DNA of 64,000 nucleotides from G963665925 sp963665925 (GCA_963665925.1 OY762511.1:4650001-4714000), one strand, 5' to 3'. Positions 25,283 to 35,124 are shown, numbered from the stretch's first letter. Notes: generated by a model from the sequence alone, not told the origin. Numbers and translations: made by a program.

Positions 25283-25672
25283 TTAATGCTTGTCAAGCTC
25301 CACCAGCACGCATGCATGATAGACAATCTTCACACCTGCTTCTTCAGCGCGCTCAATAATATCCAGATTAAAGGCTCCCGGCTGGAACCAAACGTATTCG
25401 ATGCCGAGTTCAATCGCCTCTTCAAGCGCCGCTACGGCTCTATCTGGAGAAACGACAACATTTACGCACTCTGGTTTTTCAGGCATATCCTTCAGGCTCG
25501 CATATGTCTTCACACCTTCAACCTCATCATATACCGGGTTGATTGGTGTTACAGAGTATCCACGACCATCAAGCTTTTTAAAAATCCTGTTTCCAAACTT
25601 TGATGGATTCTGTGTTGCACCTACAACAGCCCATGATTTTTTATTAAGCATTTCTGAAATAATCTTTTCCAT
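25283..25672 (-). CDS. CoA-binding domain protein (YccU family)
   Basis: This 129-residue single-domain Rossmann-fold protein has the CoA-binding signature AVVGATQNPSKFGNRIFKKL near the N-terminus, GYSVTPINPVYDEVEG next, and VWFQPGAFN and IVYHACVLVE near the end. YccU-type proteins resemble the N-terminal domain of succinyl-CoA synthetase alpha, but no reaction is established. ATG at 25672 follows GGAGG with eight bases; an earlier in-frame ATG at 25720 lacks this. It lies downstream of the YigZ gene, probably in one transcript. Confidence 0.85.
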   Translation of the reverse strand: MEKIISEMLNKKSWAVVGATQNPSKFGNRIFKKLDGRGYSVTPINPVYDEVEGVKTYASLKDMPEKPECVNVVVSPDRAVAALEEAIELGIEYVWFQPGAFNLDIIERAEEAGVKIVYHACVLVELDKH

Positions 25673-25746
25673 ATTCTTCGCCTCCGATCCCCCTCTAGAG
25701 GGGTTTAAGTCATTGTACAATAGAATGGCATATGGGTCAATCTATC

Positions 25747-26400
25747 TCAACTGAGCTCAACAGCCTTTCCATTGAGGATTGTCAGATAAATTTCCTCGTG
25801 CTCACTGATTTCAGCCTTACCATTTGTCATGTCGACGACCTGTGCTGAAAAAGTCTCGTATTCTGCTGGCTCTATGAACACAATTGTATTCACAATGTCC
25901 AGATACTCGGTCTCTTTAATGAGATAATTATCGTGGTTCATCAGGAAGTTCTGGAATTTGCCATGCAGTGTATAATCAAGTTTTACATGCACTTCCTTAT
26001 AAATGCGCTTTTCGACGACCTGAGCTGCTTCGACCGCTAATTTTGCAGCATGGGTATATGCACGAACCAGACCGCCAGTGCCTAGCTTGATACCGCCAAA
26101 ATAACGCGTTACTACAATTGCCAAATTCGTTATGCCTTCATTCTTCAGCATGGATAATACCGGAACACCTGCGGTTCCAGAAGGCTCACCATCATCACTG
26201 TAACGCTGCACCTCAAACTTCTCTCCAATTAAATAAACGGGTACGTTATGCGTTGCATCCTTATGCTTCTTTTTAATCATTTCGACAAATTCAGCTGCCT
26301 CATCTTCACTTTCCACCGGTCTTGCATAGCCAATGAACCGTGACTTACTGATGATGTCTTCTGCCTCACCATAGTCAAATATGGTCTTATATGAACCCAA
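25747..26400 (-). CDS. YigZ/IMPACT family protein
   Basis: This 217-residue protein has the IMPACT N-terminal domain (SKSRFIGYARPV, AEFVEMIKKKHKDATHNVPVY, the QRYSDDGEPSGTAGVPVL signature, and VVTRYFGGIKLGTGGLVRAY) followed by a DUF1949-like C-terminal domain. Biochemical function is uncertain; the eukaryotic relative IMPACT affects translation control. The start is TTG at 26400, preceded by GAGGTG with an eight-base gap. It lies 17 bases after hflX and is likely co-transcribed. Confidence 0.9.
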   Translation of the reverse strand: MGSYKTIFDYGEAEDIISKSRFIGYARPVESEDEAAEFVEMIKKKHKDATHNVPVYLIGEKFEVQRYSDDGEPSGTAGVPVLSMLKNEGITNLAIVVTRYFGGIKLGTGGLVRAYTHAAKLAVEAAQVVEKRIYKEVHVKLDYTLHGKFQNFLMNHDNYLIKETEYLDIVNTIVFIEPAEYETFSAQVVDMTNGKAEISEHEEIYLTILNGKAVELS

Positions 26401-26417
26401 TCGCTTTCACCTCATTG

Positions 26418-27710
26418 CTAGTCTGTTACATATTTCATGTATTTGTTGTAGTCCTTGTCCTTCAACTCCACCCGTATGGATGTCCCCGTTTCGACATACT
26501 CCGTCTCAAGGACATTTCCGATTTCACAGATTTGCGAGTACACAGCACCATCACTGAATGGAATCAGCATATTGGCAGTGACCACATCGCTGAAAACATG
26601 TTTTCGAACCGTCTCTATTAGCTGGTCAATGCCTTCGCCCGTATGCGCGGAAATCTGAAGCACATTCTCAAACTTAGGGATTCCGCTCCTGTCTTCGAGC
26701 AGGTCTACCTTATTATATGCAATAATCTGCGGTTTGTCAGAAGCACCAAGCTCACCCAGAACCTTATTGGTCACAGAGATCTGAAGCTTGTAGTGCTCCG
26801 TTGAAGCATCGACGACATGAATGATCAGATCTGCCTCGACAACTTCTTCAAGAGTTGCCTTGAATGCCTGTACAAGCGCATGAGGCAGCTTTGAAACAAA
26901 CCCTACCGTATCGACAAGAACAAAAGGCCTGTTGTCGTCGAACTCAATTCTTCGTGTATAGGTGTCCAGTGTCGCAAAGAGCATGTTCTTTGCAAATACC
27001 ATTTTTTCCTCATCGGCCTCACTGCTCATGGAAATCAGCTTATTCATAAGTGTTGATTTGCCCGCATTGGTGTAACCAACTACCGCAACCACTGGAATTT
27101 CATTGCGGGTTCTCTGCTGACGCTGTGTTTCACGTACTTTCCCAGCTTCCTTGATTTGACGTCTGATGTCCGTAATACGCTCGTTGACACGTCTTCTGTC
27201 TATCTCAAGCTTTTGCTCACCAGGACCTCTTGTACCGATTCCAGCACCCGTTCTTGAAAGTGCCTGCCCCAGTCCTCTTAATCTCGGAAGTCTGTACTGC
27301 AGCTGAGCCAGCTCTACCTGCAACTTGGCAACCTTGGTCCGCGCACGTCTTGCGAAGATGTCAAGTATCAGCGCCGTTCTATCAATAACCGTAACCTGGG
27401 TGGCAGCTTCGAGATTCCTAAGCTGGGCCCCTGAGAGTTCATCATTGAAAATGACCAGGTTTGCACCCATGTTTTCAGCCATTTCACGCAGCTCTTCCAC
27501 CTTGCCTTTTCCAATAAGTGTGGCCGGATCGATTGTCTGCTTGTTTTGAATCATCATTCCAAGAACTTCAGCACCTGCTGCAAGTGTCAGCTCGCTTAAC
27601 TCGTTCATAGACTCTTCTATTTCGATTTCAGCAAAGCGCTCATTTCGGTTGAAACCAACCAGTATCGCGCGCTGAACCAAATCTTCTATCATTTCATTTT
27701 TTTCCGTCAT
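26418..27710 (-). CDS. hflX: Ribosome-associated GTPase HflX
   Basis: This 430-residue protein has the HflX N-terminal domain (TIGKGKVEELREMAENM and IFNDELSGAQLRNLE) and a glycine-rich linker (RTGAGIGTRGPGEQKLEIDRR). The GTPase domain has G1 GYTNAGKSTLMNKL, G3 DTVGF and G4 NKVD. HflX binds the 50S subunit and can split stalled or hibernating ribosomes. ATG at 27710 follows GGAG; an upstream in-frame start at 27761 has no ribosome site. It heads the hflX-yigZ-CoA-binding group. Confidence 0.94.
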   Translation of the reverse strand: MTEKNEMIEDLVQRAILVGFNRNERFAEIEIEESMNELSELTLAAGAEVLGMMIQNKQTIDPATLIGKGKVEELREMAENMGANLVIFNDELSGAQLRNLEAATQVTVIDRTALILDIFARRARTKVAKLQVELAQLQYRLPRLRGLGQALSRTGAGIGTRGPGEQKLEIDRRRVNERITDIRRQIKEAGKVRETQRQQRTRNEIPVVAVVGYTNAGKSTLMNKLISMSSEADEEKMVFAKNMLFATLDTYTRRIEFDDNRPFVLVDTVGFVSKLPHALVQAFKATLEEVVEADLIIHVVDASTEHYKLQISVTNKVLGELGASDKPQIIAYNKVDLLEDRSGIPKFENVLQISAHTGEGIDQLIETVRKHVFSDVVTANMLIPFSDGAVYSQICEIGNVLETEYVETGTSIRVELKDKDYNKYMKYVTD

Positions 27711-27884
27711 AAGACCGTCTCCTTTCAAACTCTGCGTTATGCCCTTCTGAGGGCGCTCCAACTGCTACTGTCTTTTGATCATCTTCCTCACGCCTTTCTG
27801 GAGTATTGCGGTCAATAGTATTTTATCACAGCTTTTTTGTGAGCACCACATTGTTACAATTTGGTGAAGGGATTCATACTTAAA

Positions 27885-27913
27885 TTAACATCGAATCGAG
27901 CGTGTGATATAAT
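27885..27913 (+). promoter_or_regulatory. Predicted promoter of the PBP1A gene
   Basis: TTAACA (27885-27890) and a perfect TATAAT (27908-27913) are spaced by 17 bases. They lie 38 bases ahead of the start codon, which is preceded by GGGAGG. Confidence 0.7.
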
Positions 27914-27950
27914 ACCTATGTTTAATAATGAAGTTGCTTGGGAGGATCAA

Positions 27951-30900
27951 ATGAGCACTCAGAATAATGAAAATCAAAACAATTCCTCGTCGACTAAGCC
28001 ACGACGTAAGCGAAAAAAGAAAAAGAAACGCAATGGGTTTATAACTTTTCTAAAATGGTTTGTACTCATCGGAATGATAGTCGGGCTTATTGGAGCAGGG
28101 GCGACTGTTGCATATGTCAACAATCTCATCCAAAATACCGCTGCAATTGACCCTTCTCGGGTAAATGACCTTCTTGACGAAAACTCTGTCATACTCGACC
28201 CTGAGGGGCGTGTGCTGGAAACCATTCAGAAGGATGGTCTGCGGACGATTATCAAATACAATGATATCAGTCCATATACAGTCAATGCTTTCGTAGCAGT
28301 TGAAGACAAGACATTCTGGGATCACAATGGCTTTAATTTCATCAGAATGGGTGGCGCAGTACGTGATGCCTTGTTCAAGGGTAAACGTGTCCAGGGTACG
28401 AGTACCATCACGCAACAGCTTGCACGAAATCTTTATCTGTTTGACACGCGTTCGGAACGTTCGATCGACAGAAAGCTCAAGGAGGCATACTACTCCATCG
28501 AGCTCGAGAATTACCTGACAAAAGAGCAGATTCTTGAAACCTACCTCAATACGATTTACCTGGGGTCAAACTCCAACGGCGTTGAAGCGGCTGCACATGC
28601 CTACTTCTCAAAGGAAGCCAAGGATCTTGACCTTGTTGAGTCGGCAATGCTTGCTGGTATCCCATCAAGCCCGTTCAACTACTCGCCAATGAGAACCATC
28701 AAGAAGGTGGATGTCACTGAAGAACATTACATACTTGATGATTCAGACGACCTTTACACTATTGTCTATAACGATGGTGTGGAAGACCGCTACAAAACCG
28801 TGCTCTATCTGATGCATGTAAACGGATACATCACGGACGGTGAATATGAAGCGGCAAAAGATGTCGACCTGAGAACACGACTTATTCCTGGAAAGGAAGC
28901 TGGTGGCGAGATAACCTCCTACTTCTCTGACATGGTACGAGATGACGTCATCAACGACCTCATGGCTGAAAAGGGCTGGACCAAGGAAGAGGCGCTGAAT
29001 GCACTTTATACACAGGGCCTGAAAATTTGGTCTACTATTGACTTCGACATGCAAAAGACCCTTGAGAACGCCTACAGCAACAGAAACTTCACGACTTACT
29101 TTGGCGAGCCTACACACAATGCAGTCAAGCGATTCCAAAGTGAGCACGGTCTGACAGCAGATGGCATCGCCGGCAAAGGCACCCTTGCAAAGCTTGAATC
29201 TCTGGGCCTTGCAAATACAAGTGATTTTTCACTTTCATCCTATAGAAAAGGTACCGACCATGAGGATGTCATCCTTCTAAAGCGCGCCATGGACAGTCTT
29301 GGCCTGCTTACCTACAATGACAACTTCCCGAAGGTAACGGTCAATTTCGACGCGCAAAAAAATATTATTTCTAAGGAAAGCAAGATGATTCTGCTTTACA
29401 GAAAAGCTAACCTTGTAAATACAAACAATCAGCTTGTCATTCCTTCATCAAACTATAATTATGACAGTAACGGAAATCTTGTACTGCTGAAAAACAAGTT
29501 CCTCAATATCTATCCGGTTCGTCAGAACGGTGAGATTGTTAAAATCAAGGTAGATGTTAAAAACACCTATACCTACGATGAAGAAAACCCAGCCAATACG
29601 AGAAACTACTCTGGAAGCTATAACATTGTTGACCTGTATCAGCATCAGGGCAGAGACCTTCTGATCCCTGACGAGTACAAGTCACTGGACGACAGCGGCA
29701 ACTGTGTTGTAGACAAATCCCTGTTTACGGACTATCCTGACTTTTTCATCAAAGACGGCAACAACAATCTGCTTGTAGGCGATGAAAACTATGTCATCAG
29801 TGACAAGGGCATTATTCAGCCGCAATCTGCCATGGTTATCATCGATTACAGAACCGGTGAACTTAAAGCCATTGTCGGTGGCCGAAACGTTACGGGTCAG
29901 AAAATCTATAACCGTGCCATCAATCCAAGACAGCCCGGTTCATCTATCAAGCCAATCGGCGTATATCTGCCGGCGATTGACAGCCGACAATACACAGCCG
30001 CATCGGTATTTGACGATGTTCCAACCTTCTTGAAATACGGTGCGCCAAATGAAATCTGGCCAATCAACTGGTATGCAAAATCAAGCGCTTACCAGCCATA
30101 CTGGGGCTTGCAGACACTGCGTAAGGGCATTGAGTACTCGCAAAATGTCATTACTGTCAAGCTTGCAAATGCACTGGGTGTGGACCTATGCATCGAATAC
30201 CTTCAAAAACTTGGCATTTCCACCCTCGTTCTGGATGGCAGCGTGACAGACAAAACACTGTCTGCAGTGGCACTCGGAGGTATGACACATGGTATCACGC
30301 CACTGGATATTACGGAGGCCTATGGTACAATTGCCAACAAAGGCGTTCGAAATGATACAATCACCTACACGAAAGTGACCGATAACAGTGGTGAAATCAT
30401 TCTTGAAAAGAAGCCTATCAAATATCAGGTTGTTGACGCAGAGTCTGCATTCATTGTTCAGGACATGATGCGTACAGGCGTTCAAAGCGGTATTGCTTCT
30501 ACTGCACAAATCCGCTCAGGAAACATTGGCATCCCTGTTGCGGGTAAGACCGGTACCACATCCAACAAGCTGGATGCTTGGTTTGTTGGCTACACACCAT
30601 ACTATGTTGGTGCTGTCTGGTTCGGAAATGACGTCAACATGCCGCTTGACCAAGGATCAACCATCAGTGCGAAATTCTGGAAGAATGTCATGACGCAGAT
30701 TCACGCAGACCTGCCAGATAAGGATTTCGATGCGGCCCCTGATAATCTGATCAGAAGACAGGTCGATACAATGTCAGGCAAAATGCCGACTGAGCTCTCC
30801 TATGAGGATACACGCGGTACAGTCATTACTGAATGGTTTATCAAAGGAACCGAACCTACTGAGCCGGACGATGTCCACGTAAAGGCTGCAGTTTGTTCAG

Positions 30901-31421
30901 AAAGCGGCAAGCTCGTTACTGAATACTGTCCGACAACCCTGATTGAAGAACGCGTATTCACTCAGCGCAAGGAGCCTTATGAGCCTGTTGCAAAAACAAA
31001 TGCCTATGGCTCTCCAGTGCTTGATGCCGAAGGCAACCCTGTATACATTCTGCCTGGAGACTGGACCTACGAGCTACCTACTGAAACATGTGACATTCAT
31101 AACGGCGAGTACATCAGCATCGACCTCGGAGCTGCTGTAAATGGATACCTTTATCCGCTATCGACACTTCAGGATGGCACAAAGGTTGTAAACTTCCCGT
31201 TTGATATTACACTCAAGGACGAACGGGTTTTGACACTTCCTGTTGGAACAAAAATTCTTTTCGGCGGCATCCTGTCGCTTCCTGATGGAACCGTTGTCTA
31301 TTCCGATGAAGTAAAAACAATGATTCTACCTGATCCGATACCAGTAGATAACTTGACACCAGACACTTCTGGCAGTGAAGCTACTGAGAGTTCAGAAGAA
31401 GTGGTTCCTATAGAAGAATAA
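27951..31421 (+). CDS. Class A penicillin-binding protein (PBP1A type) with inserted peptidoglycan-binding domain
   Basis: This 1156-residue bifunctional cell-wall synthase has a lysine/arginine-rich cytoplasmic tail (residues 16-28) and one membrane helix (about 32-58). The GT51 glycosyltransferase has its catalytic Glu near 118 (VEDKTFWDH) and GTSTITQQLARNLYL. The transpeptidase has its active Ser near 665 (PGSSIKP), then YSQN and KTGTT near 866. Between the two domains, about residues 380-425 match a PG_binding_1 domain (THNAVKRFQSEHGLTADGIA). The protein is about 300 residues longer than most PBP1A. The C-terminal tail is Glu/Ser-rich. ATG at 27951 has GGGAGG; the upstream open frame lies across the promoter. 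Confidence 0.93.
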   Translation: MSTQNNENQNNSSSTKPRRKRKKKKKRNGFITFLKWFVLIGMIVGLIGAGATVAYVNNLIQNTAAIDPSRVNDLLDENSVILDPEGRVLETIQKDGLRTIIKYNDISPYTVNAFVAVEDKTFWDHNGFNFIRMGGAVRDALFKGKRVQGTSTITQQLARNLYLFDTRSERSIDRKLKEAYYSIELENYLTKEQILETYLNTIYLGSNSNGVEAAAHAYFSKEAKDLDLVESAMLAGIPSSPFNYSPMRTIKKVDVTEEHYILDDSDDLYTIVYNDGVEDRYKTVLYLMHVNGYITDGEYEAAKDVDLRTRLIPGKEAGGEITSYFSDMVRDDVINDLMAEKGWTKEEALNALYTQGLKIWSTIDFDMQKTLENAYSNRNFTTYFGEPTHNAVKRFQSEHGLTADGIAGKGTLAKLESLGLANTSDFSLSSYRKGTDHEDVILLKRAMDSLGLLTYNDNFPKVTVNFDAQKNIISKESKMILLYRKANLVNTNNQLVIPSSNYNYDSNGNLVLLKNKFLNIYPVRQNGEIVKIKVDVKNTYTYDEENPANTRNYSGSYNIVDLYQHQGRDLLIPDEYKSLDDSGNCVVDKSLFTDYPDFFIKDGNNNLLVGDENYVISDKGIIQPQSAMVIIDYRTGELKAIVGGRNVTGQKIYNRAINPRQPGSSIKPIGVYLPAIDSRQYTAASVFDDVPTFLKYGAPNEIWPINWYAKSSAYQPYWGLQTLRKGIEYSQNVITVKLANALGVDLCIEYLQKLGISTLVLDGSVTDKTLSAVALGGMTHGITPLDITEAYGTIANKGVRNDTITYTKVTDNSGEIILEKKPIKYQVVDAESAFIVQDMMRTGVQSGIASTAQIRSGNIGIPVAGKTGTTSNKLDAWFVGYTPYYVGAVWFGNDVNMPLDQGSTISAKFWKNVMTQIHADLPDKDFDAAPDNLIRRQVDTMSGKMPTELSYEDTRGTVITEWFIKGTEPTEPDDVHVKAAVCSESGKLVTEYCPTTLIEERVFTQRKEPYEPVAKTNAYGSPVLDAEGNPVYILPGDWTYELPTETCDIHNGEYISIDLGAAVNGYLYPLSTLQDGTKVVNFPFDITLKDERVLTLPVGTKILFGGILSLPDGTVVYSDEVKTMILPDPIPVDNLTPDTSGSEATESSEEVVPIEE

Positions 31422-31440
31422 AACGGTTCAAAAAATGTAT

Positions 31441-31490
31441 TACCCTGCTGAAAAGGTATTTATCGCCTGTCAGCAGGGTATATTTTTTGT
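31441..31490 (+). terminator. Terminator after the PBP gene
   Basis: A perfect 10-bp stem TACCCTGCTG/CAGCAGGGTA with a 20-base loop is followed by TATTTTTT. It lies 20 bases after the stop codon. Confidence 0.85.
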
Positions 31491-31532
31491 ATAAGTTCCT
31501 TTTTTGGGGTATGTTTATTATGAGGTGATTCT

Positions 31533-32711
31533 ATGAAAAGACTATCGACAATAAAAAAGTATACAGCAGCGGGCCTTGCATTTGGTGCCTGCTTTCCAAT
31601 AGGCGCATTGGCATTTGAATGGATCCGTATTGGTCATCAGGGCATGACCCCTTCAATCCAGCAGCTTCATATGGATAATCCGATTCTATTCATGATTGAC
31701 ACAGCACCGATTTTTCTTGGCCTATTTGCCATGTTCGGTGGTAAGGCGATGACTATGGCAGAAATGCAAAAAAAAGAGCTGGAAGAGGCATTTCGTGACC
31801 TACAGGACAAGGAAAGCCGCGTACAGCTGCTGCTCGATGAGTCCGACATGCACCGCGCCCATGTCATTACACTCTGTGAAGCTATTTATGAGAATTTTAA
31901 GGAAATCGACCATTTTTTAGATGCCAGCATTGAACATAAAGGCACACTGGAGCACTCGAGTGCTGAAATCACATCTGCCATATCCACACTCAGCACCAGC
32001 TCGACTCAGCTTAGAAACAAAGCCCAGCAGGGAATCGACGTACTGGATACATCTGAGCGTTCTCTCAAGGCTCTCAAAGACAATCTCGCACATTTGTCTA
32101 AAGGCATTCAAAGCGTTGATACACTTTCCGCTGACCAGCTCACCACAACCACACACTTCAAATCACATGCAGAGGCGATTATGGATGTCTTTTCAAAAAT
32201 AAACGAGATATCCGACCAGACCAATCTCCTCGCCCTAAATGCCGCCATAGAGGCCGCACGTTCCGGCGAATCAGGCAGGGGCTTTGCCGTTGTTGCAAAT
32301 GAAATCCGTGCGCTTTCTGAATATACGAAATCCACTATTGAAAAAGCGGATTTAGCGCTTTCTGGCTTTTTATCTGGTACACGCACAATTGATGAAAACC
32401 AGGAAAAAATCGTGCAGACCCTAAAGGACCTGAATGGGCACAGAAATATTATGCATGATCAAGCCCAAGCGCTTTCAGCGCATTTCAAATCCCTTGACAC
32501 AGACTACGGGCATATTGTTACGCTCATTGGCGATGAGGGCGAAAAAATTGCCATCATCAACCATCAGATTTCAGAGCTTCGGATTTTATCTGATCAAATC
32601 AGTGCCGGCATGCAAACGGGCGCTGCTGCCATAGAGACGAACAGGACATCCGTTTCTTCGCTGAAGACCTCCACGGAGAGATGGTCACAGCAAACTGACA
32701 TGAATGTCTAA
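31533..32711 (+). CDS. Methyl-accepting chemotaxis protein (short, two membrane helices)
   Basis: This 392-residue receptor has two N-terminal membrane helices (about 9-30 and 49-72) joined by only about 20 residues, so there is no real extracellular sensing domain. A coiled coil and the signalling domain follow, with the highly conserved tip near residues 225-265 (SDQTNLLALNAAIEAARSGE and GRGFAVVANEIRALSE). It probably senses a membrane or cytoplasmic condition. GAGGTGA precedes the ATG. It is convergent with an HD-GYP gene 13 bases away. Confidence 0.92.
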   Translation: MKRLSTIKKYTAAGLAFGACFPIGALAFEWIRIGHQGMTPSIQQLHMDNPILFMIDTAPIFLGLFAMFGGKAMTMAEMQKKELEEAFRDLQDKESRVQLLLDESDMHRAHVITLCEAIYENFKEIDHFLDASIEHKGTLEHSSAEITSAISTLSTSSTQLRNKAQQGIDVLDTSERSLKALKDNLAHLSKGIQSVDTLSADQLTTTTHFKSHAEAIMDVFSKINEISDQTNLLALNAAIEAARSGESGRGFAVVANEIRALSEYTKSTIEKADLALSGFLSGTRTIDENQEKIVQTLKDLNGHRNIMHDQAQALSAHFKSLDTDYGHIVTLIGDEGEKIAIINHQISELRILSDQISAGMQTGAAAIETNRTSVSSLKTSTERWSQQTDMNV

Positions 32712-32724
32712 AATCCTTTAAGTA

Positions 32725-33837
32725 TTAATGCGCTCCAACGATTTCGACAATCTTGTAATCCCTTTTCTGGGCGAGGTCAATAAACTCGTTCTGCACACGC
32801 ACCAGGGGTCTGAACTTGTCATACTGATTCACCATGATAATCTCGCCGACCTTGCCATTTGAAAGAACGACTTCCCCACCCACCAGAAATGACGTTATGA
32901 ACTTTACCAGCCGCTCAGTTACCCTCGGATCCAGTTCAGAGTAGGACAGGTTCCACAGTAGCTCTGTAGCCTCAATAATCGAATACGCATCCCGATAAGG
33001 TCTGTTTGAAAGAAGTGCATGATAGGTATCTGCCACAGCAACGATACGCGCATGCTGATTGATACAGACCTTGTCAATTTTATAGGGGTAACCGCTGCCA
33101 TTAAGCCGCTCATGGTGTGTTTCCACAATATGTATGATATCATTGTCAAATCCACCCGAGTCCGTCAGTATTTTTTTGGTAAGCCCGACATGCCCTTCAA
33201 TCTGAATGCGTTCCTCAGTCGTCAGCACTTCTTCTTTAAGCAGGATTTCATTCGGAAGCATCGCCTTTCCCAAATCGGACAAATAGGCCGCCTGTGCAAG
33301 CTTGTAAATGCTTTGATGCGGCACATTGAGCCATTTTGCCAGAAGGACAGAAATAATGCACATACTCGTTGTATGTGTATACTCATAGCGTTCATCAGAT
33401 TTCATTTTACTCAGGACACTGAAGATGTCATCGTATCTGTAGAACTCTTTAACAAGATTCTTGACAACATCAAGTACAGCTTGAGAATCTATGGATTTTC
33501 CAGCTTCAACGCGTTTACACATTTCCTTATAGAAAAGCACTGCTTCTTCAAACTTTTCACGTCTGGCAGTTTCCTGTCTGACCACCGCTGCAGGTTCTTC
33601 ATTCTTTGGCACCTTATACTCAAGTTCAGGAATCTCACCTATAGAAGCTTCATAGGCCGGTTCCTCGGCTCGATTGTCTTCAATGAAGACAAAATCCACA
33701 TCCATGAAGCTCAAATTCATAATGTTTTCTTCAGTCAATACCGCCCCAGCTGGAAGTACAATGGCATCATAATTGTTCAGAATATCCTGAGCCAATATCA
33801 TGCCTGATTCCAGGTCCATCGTATCTTTCATTATCAT
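32725..33837 (-). CDS. HD-GYP domain protein, first HD histidine replaced (copy 1)
   Basis: This 370-residue protein has an N-terminal region of about 120 residues (DLESGMILAQDILNNYDAIV) and a C-terminal HD-GYP domain. The GYP part is conserved (ETHHERLNGSGYP, RIVAVADTYHALLSNRPYR). The metal-binding HD pair, normally His-Asp in HDIGK, is Ser-Asp here (YLSDLGKAM). Such proteins usually hydrolyse cyclic di-GMP, but with this substitution activity may be altered or lost. ATG at 33837 follows GGGGGA. A paralogue with a similar change lies 2.7 kb away at 36564-37643, beyond thiI and nifS. Confidence 0.88.
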   Translation of the reverse strand: MIMKDTMDLESGMILAQDILNNYDAIVLPAGAVLTEENIMNLSFMDVDFVFIEDNRAEEPAYEASIGEIPELEYKVPKNEEPAAVVRQETARREKFEEAVLFYKEMCKRVEAGKSIDSQAVLDVVKNLVKEFYRYDDIFSVLSKMKSDERYEYTHTTSMCIISVLLAKWLNVPHQSIYKLAQAAYLSDLGKAMLPNEILLKEEVLTTEERIQIEGHVGLTKKILTDSGGFDNDIIHIVETHHERLNGSGYPYKIDKVCINQHARIVAVADTYHALLSNRPYRDAYSIIEATELLWNLSYSELDPRVTERLVKFITSFLVGGEVVLSNGKVGEIIMVNQYDKFRPLVRVQNEFIDLAQKRDYKIVEIVGAH

Positions 33838-33904
33838 ATAATGCTTCCCCCAATAAGATTCTCTATAATACATCCATTATATAATATGTTCCAGAAAGCA
33901 TTCA

Positions 33905-33940
33905 ATAAAATAATCCCCCTGATCTATCCGCATCAGGGGG
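33905..33940 (-). terminator. Terminator after thiI
   Basis: A perfect 9-bp stem CCCCCTGAT/ATCAGGGGG is followed on the minus strand by ATTATTTTATT. It lies 7 bases beyond the thiI stop and separates it from the HD-GYP gene. Confidence 0.82.
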
Positions 33941-33946
33941 ACTCTA

Positions 33947-35122
33947 TTAACCTTCAAATTCTATATCAATGATTTCTTTGCCTGCAATTGCGGTGTCAAT
34001 CAACGTATCCACGTCGAGCAGGCTTTCCGATTCTTCAATGTTGGCTACTCTTGGGCGCGTTACTACCTTATCTGGCAGGAAGACCGTACAGCAATCTTCA
34101 AATGGCAGTATGGATGTTTCAAAGGTTCCGATTTTCTTGGCCCATTTGATAATATCCACCTTATCCATGGCAATAAGCGGTCTGAGTACTGGAAGTGTTA
34201 CACGGCTGTTAGTGACCGTCAGACCCTCAATCGTCTGGCTGGCTACCTGTCCGATGCTCTCACCCGTTATCAGTGCCTGGCATCCGCGCTCACCAGCTAT
34301 TTTCTCAGCAATCCCCATCATGAAACGTCTTGAGAGGATCGTCATTTCCTCTTCTGGACAGTGTTCATTGATTGCTTGCTGAATCTCAAGCAAATTCACA
34401 TTGTGAACTCTGATCTTCCCTGTATACTCCGATACAATTCGCGCAAGTTCCATGACCTTTTCCTTTGCACGTTCACTTGTAAACGGATAAGAATGGAAGT
34501 GTACAGCCTCAATTGCCATACCACGTTTAGCCATGAGCCAACCCGCAACCGGACTGTCGATGCCACCGGAAAGAAGCAGCATGCCTTTTCCTGCTGACCC
34601 ATATGGCATACCAGAAAATCCAGGTATTACACGGCAGTATACATATGTCTGATTACGCACTTCAACACTGAGTGTCACTTCTGGATTGTGTACATCCACA
34701 GTCAGAGACTCGATTGTCTGATTTAGAAAACCACCGACAATCTTACTGATTTCAGGAGATTTGAACTGGAATCCCTTATTTGAACGTCTGCTCTCAACTT
34801 TGAATGTCGAGTAGTCATGGTCCTCAAGTACTTGCTCCACTTCATCCAGGGCTGCAGCTTTGATCTTTTCAATATCGTTCTCAACCTTAACTGCCGGCGA
34901 AACTGATACCACGCCAAAAACCTTTGTGACACGCTCTATGATTTCTTCAGAATCTTCCGCATCATGCTCTACGAATATGCGGCCATGCTGCTTGCTGACC
35001 CGAATATCATCCATACCTCTTAGAACAGTCTTTATATTATGAAACAACTTATTTTCAAAGAATGATCGATTGCGACCTTTCAGTGCAATCTCGCCATATC
35101 TTACAATCAGAAACTTCGTCAT
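33947..35122 (-). CDS. thiI: tRNA 4-thiouridine sulfurtransferase ThiI
   Basis: This 391-residue protein has a ferredoxin-like N-terminal domain, a THUMP domain (about 60-165) and a PP-loop adenylating domain with LLLSGGIDSPVAGWLMAKRG near residues 178-197. TGESIGQVASQTIEG and PFEDCCTVFLP follow. It makes 4-thiouridine at position 8 of tRNA, and often feeds thiazole synthesis. The C-terminal rhodanese domain of the E. coli protein is absent, as usual in Firmicutes. The sulfur donor is encoded by the cysteine desulfurase gene two bases upstream, and the AAGGGAG ribosome site lies in its last codons. Confidence 0.95.
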   Translation of the reverse strand: MTKFLIVRYGEIALKGRNRSFFENKLFHNIKTVLRGMDDIRVSKQHGRIFVEHDAEDSEEIIERVTKVFGVVSVSPAVKVENDIEKIKAAALDEVEQVLEDHDYSTFKVESRRSNKGFQFKSPEISKIVGGFLNQTIESLTVDVHNPEVTLSVEVRNQTYVYCRVIPGFSGMPYGSAGKGMLLLSGGIDSPVAGWLMAKRGMAIEAVHFHSYPFTSERAKEKVMELARIVSEYTGKIRVHNVNLLEIQQAINEHCPEEEMTILSRRFMMGIAEKIAGERGCQALITGESIGQVASQTIEGLTVTNSRVTLPVLRPLIAMDKVDIIKWAKKIGTFETSILPFEDCCTVFLPDKVVTRPRVANIEESESLLDVDTLIDTAIAGKEIIDIEFEG

Positions 35123-35124
35123 TT

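Noticed and set aside
33019..33807. 262-codon plus-strand frame opposite the HD-GYP gene
   Set aside because: The minus strand carries the conserved domain. The antisense frame is long only because of codon bias in the real gene.
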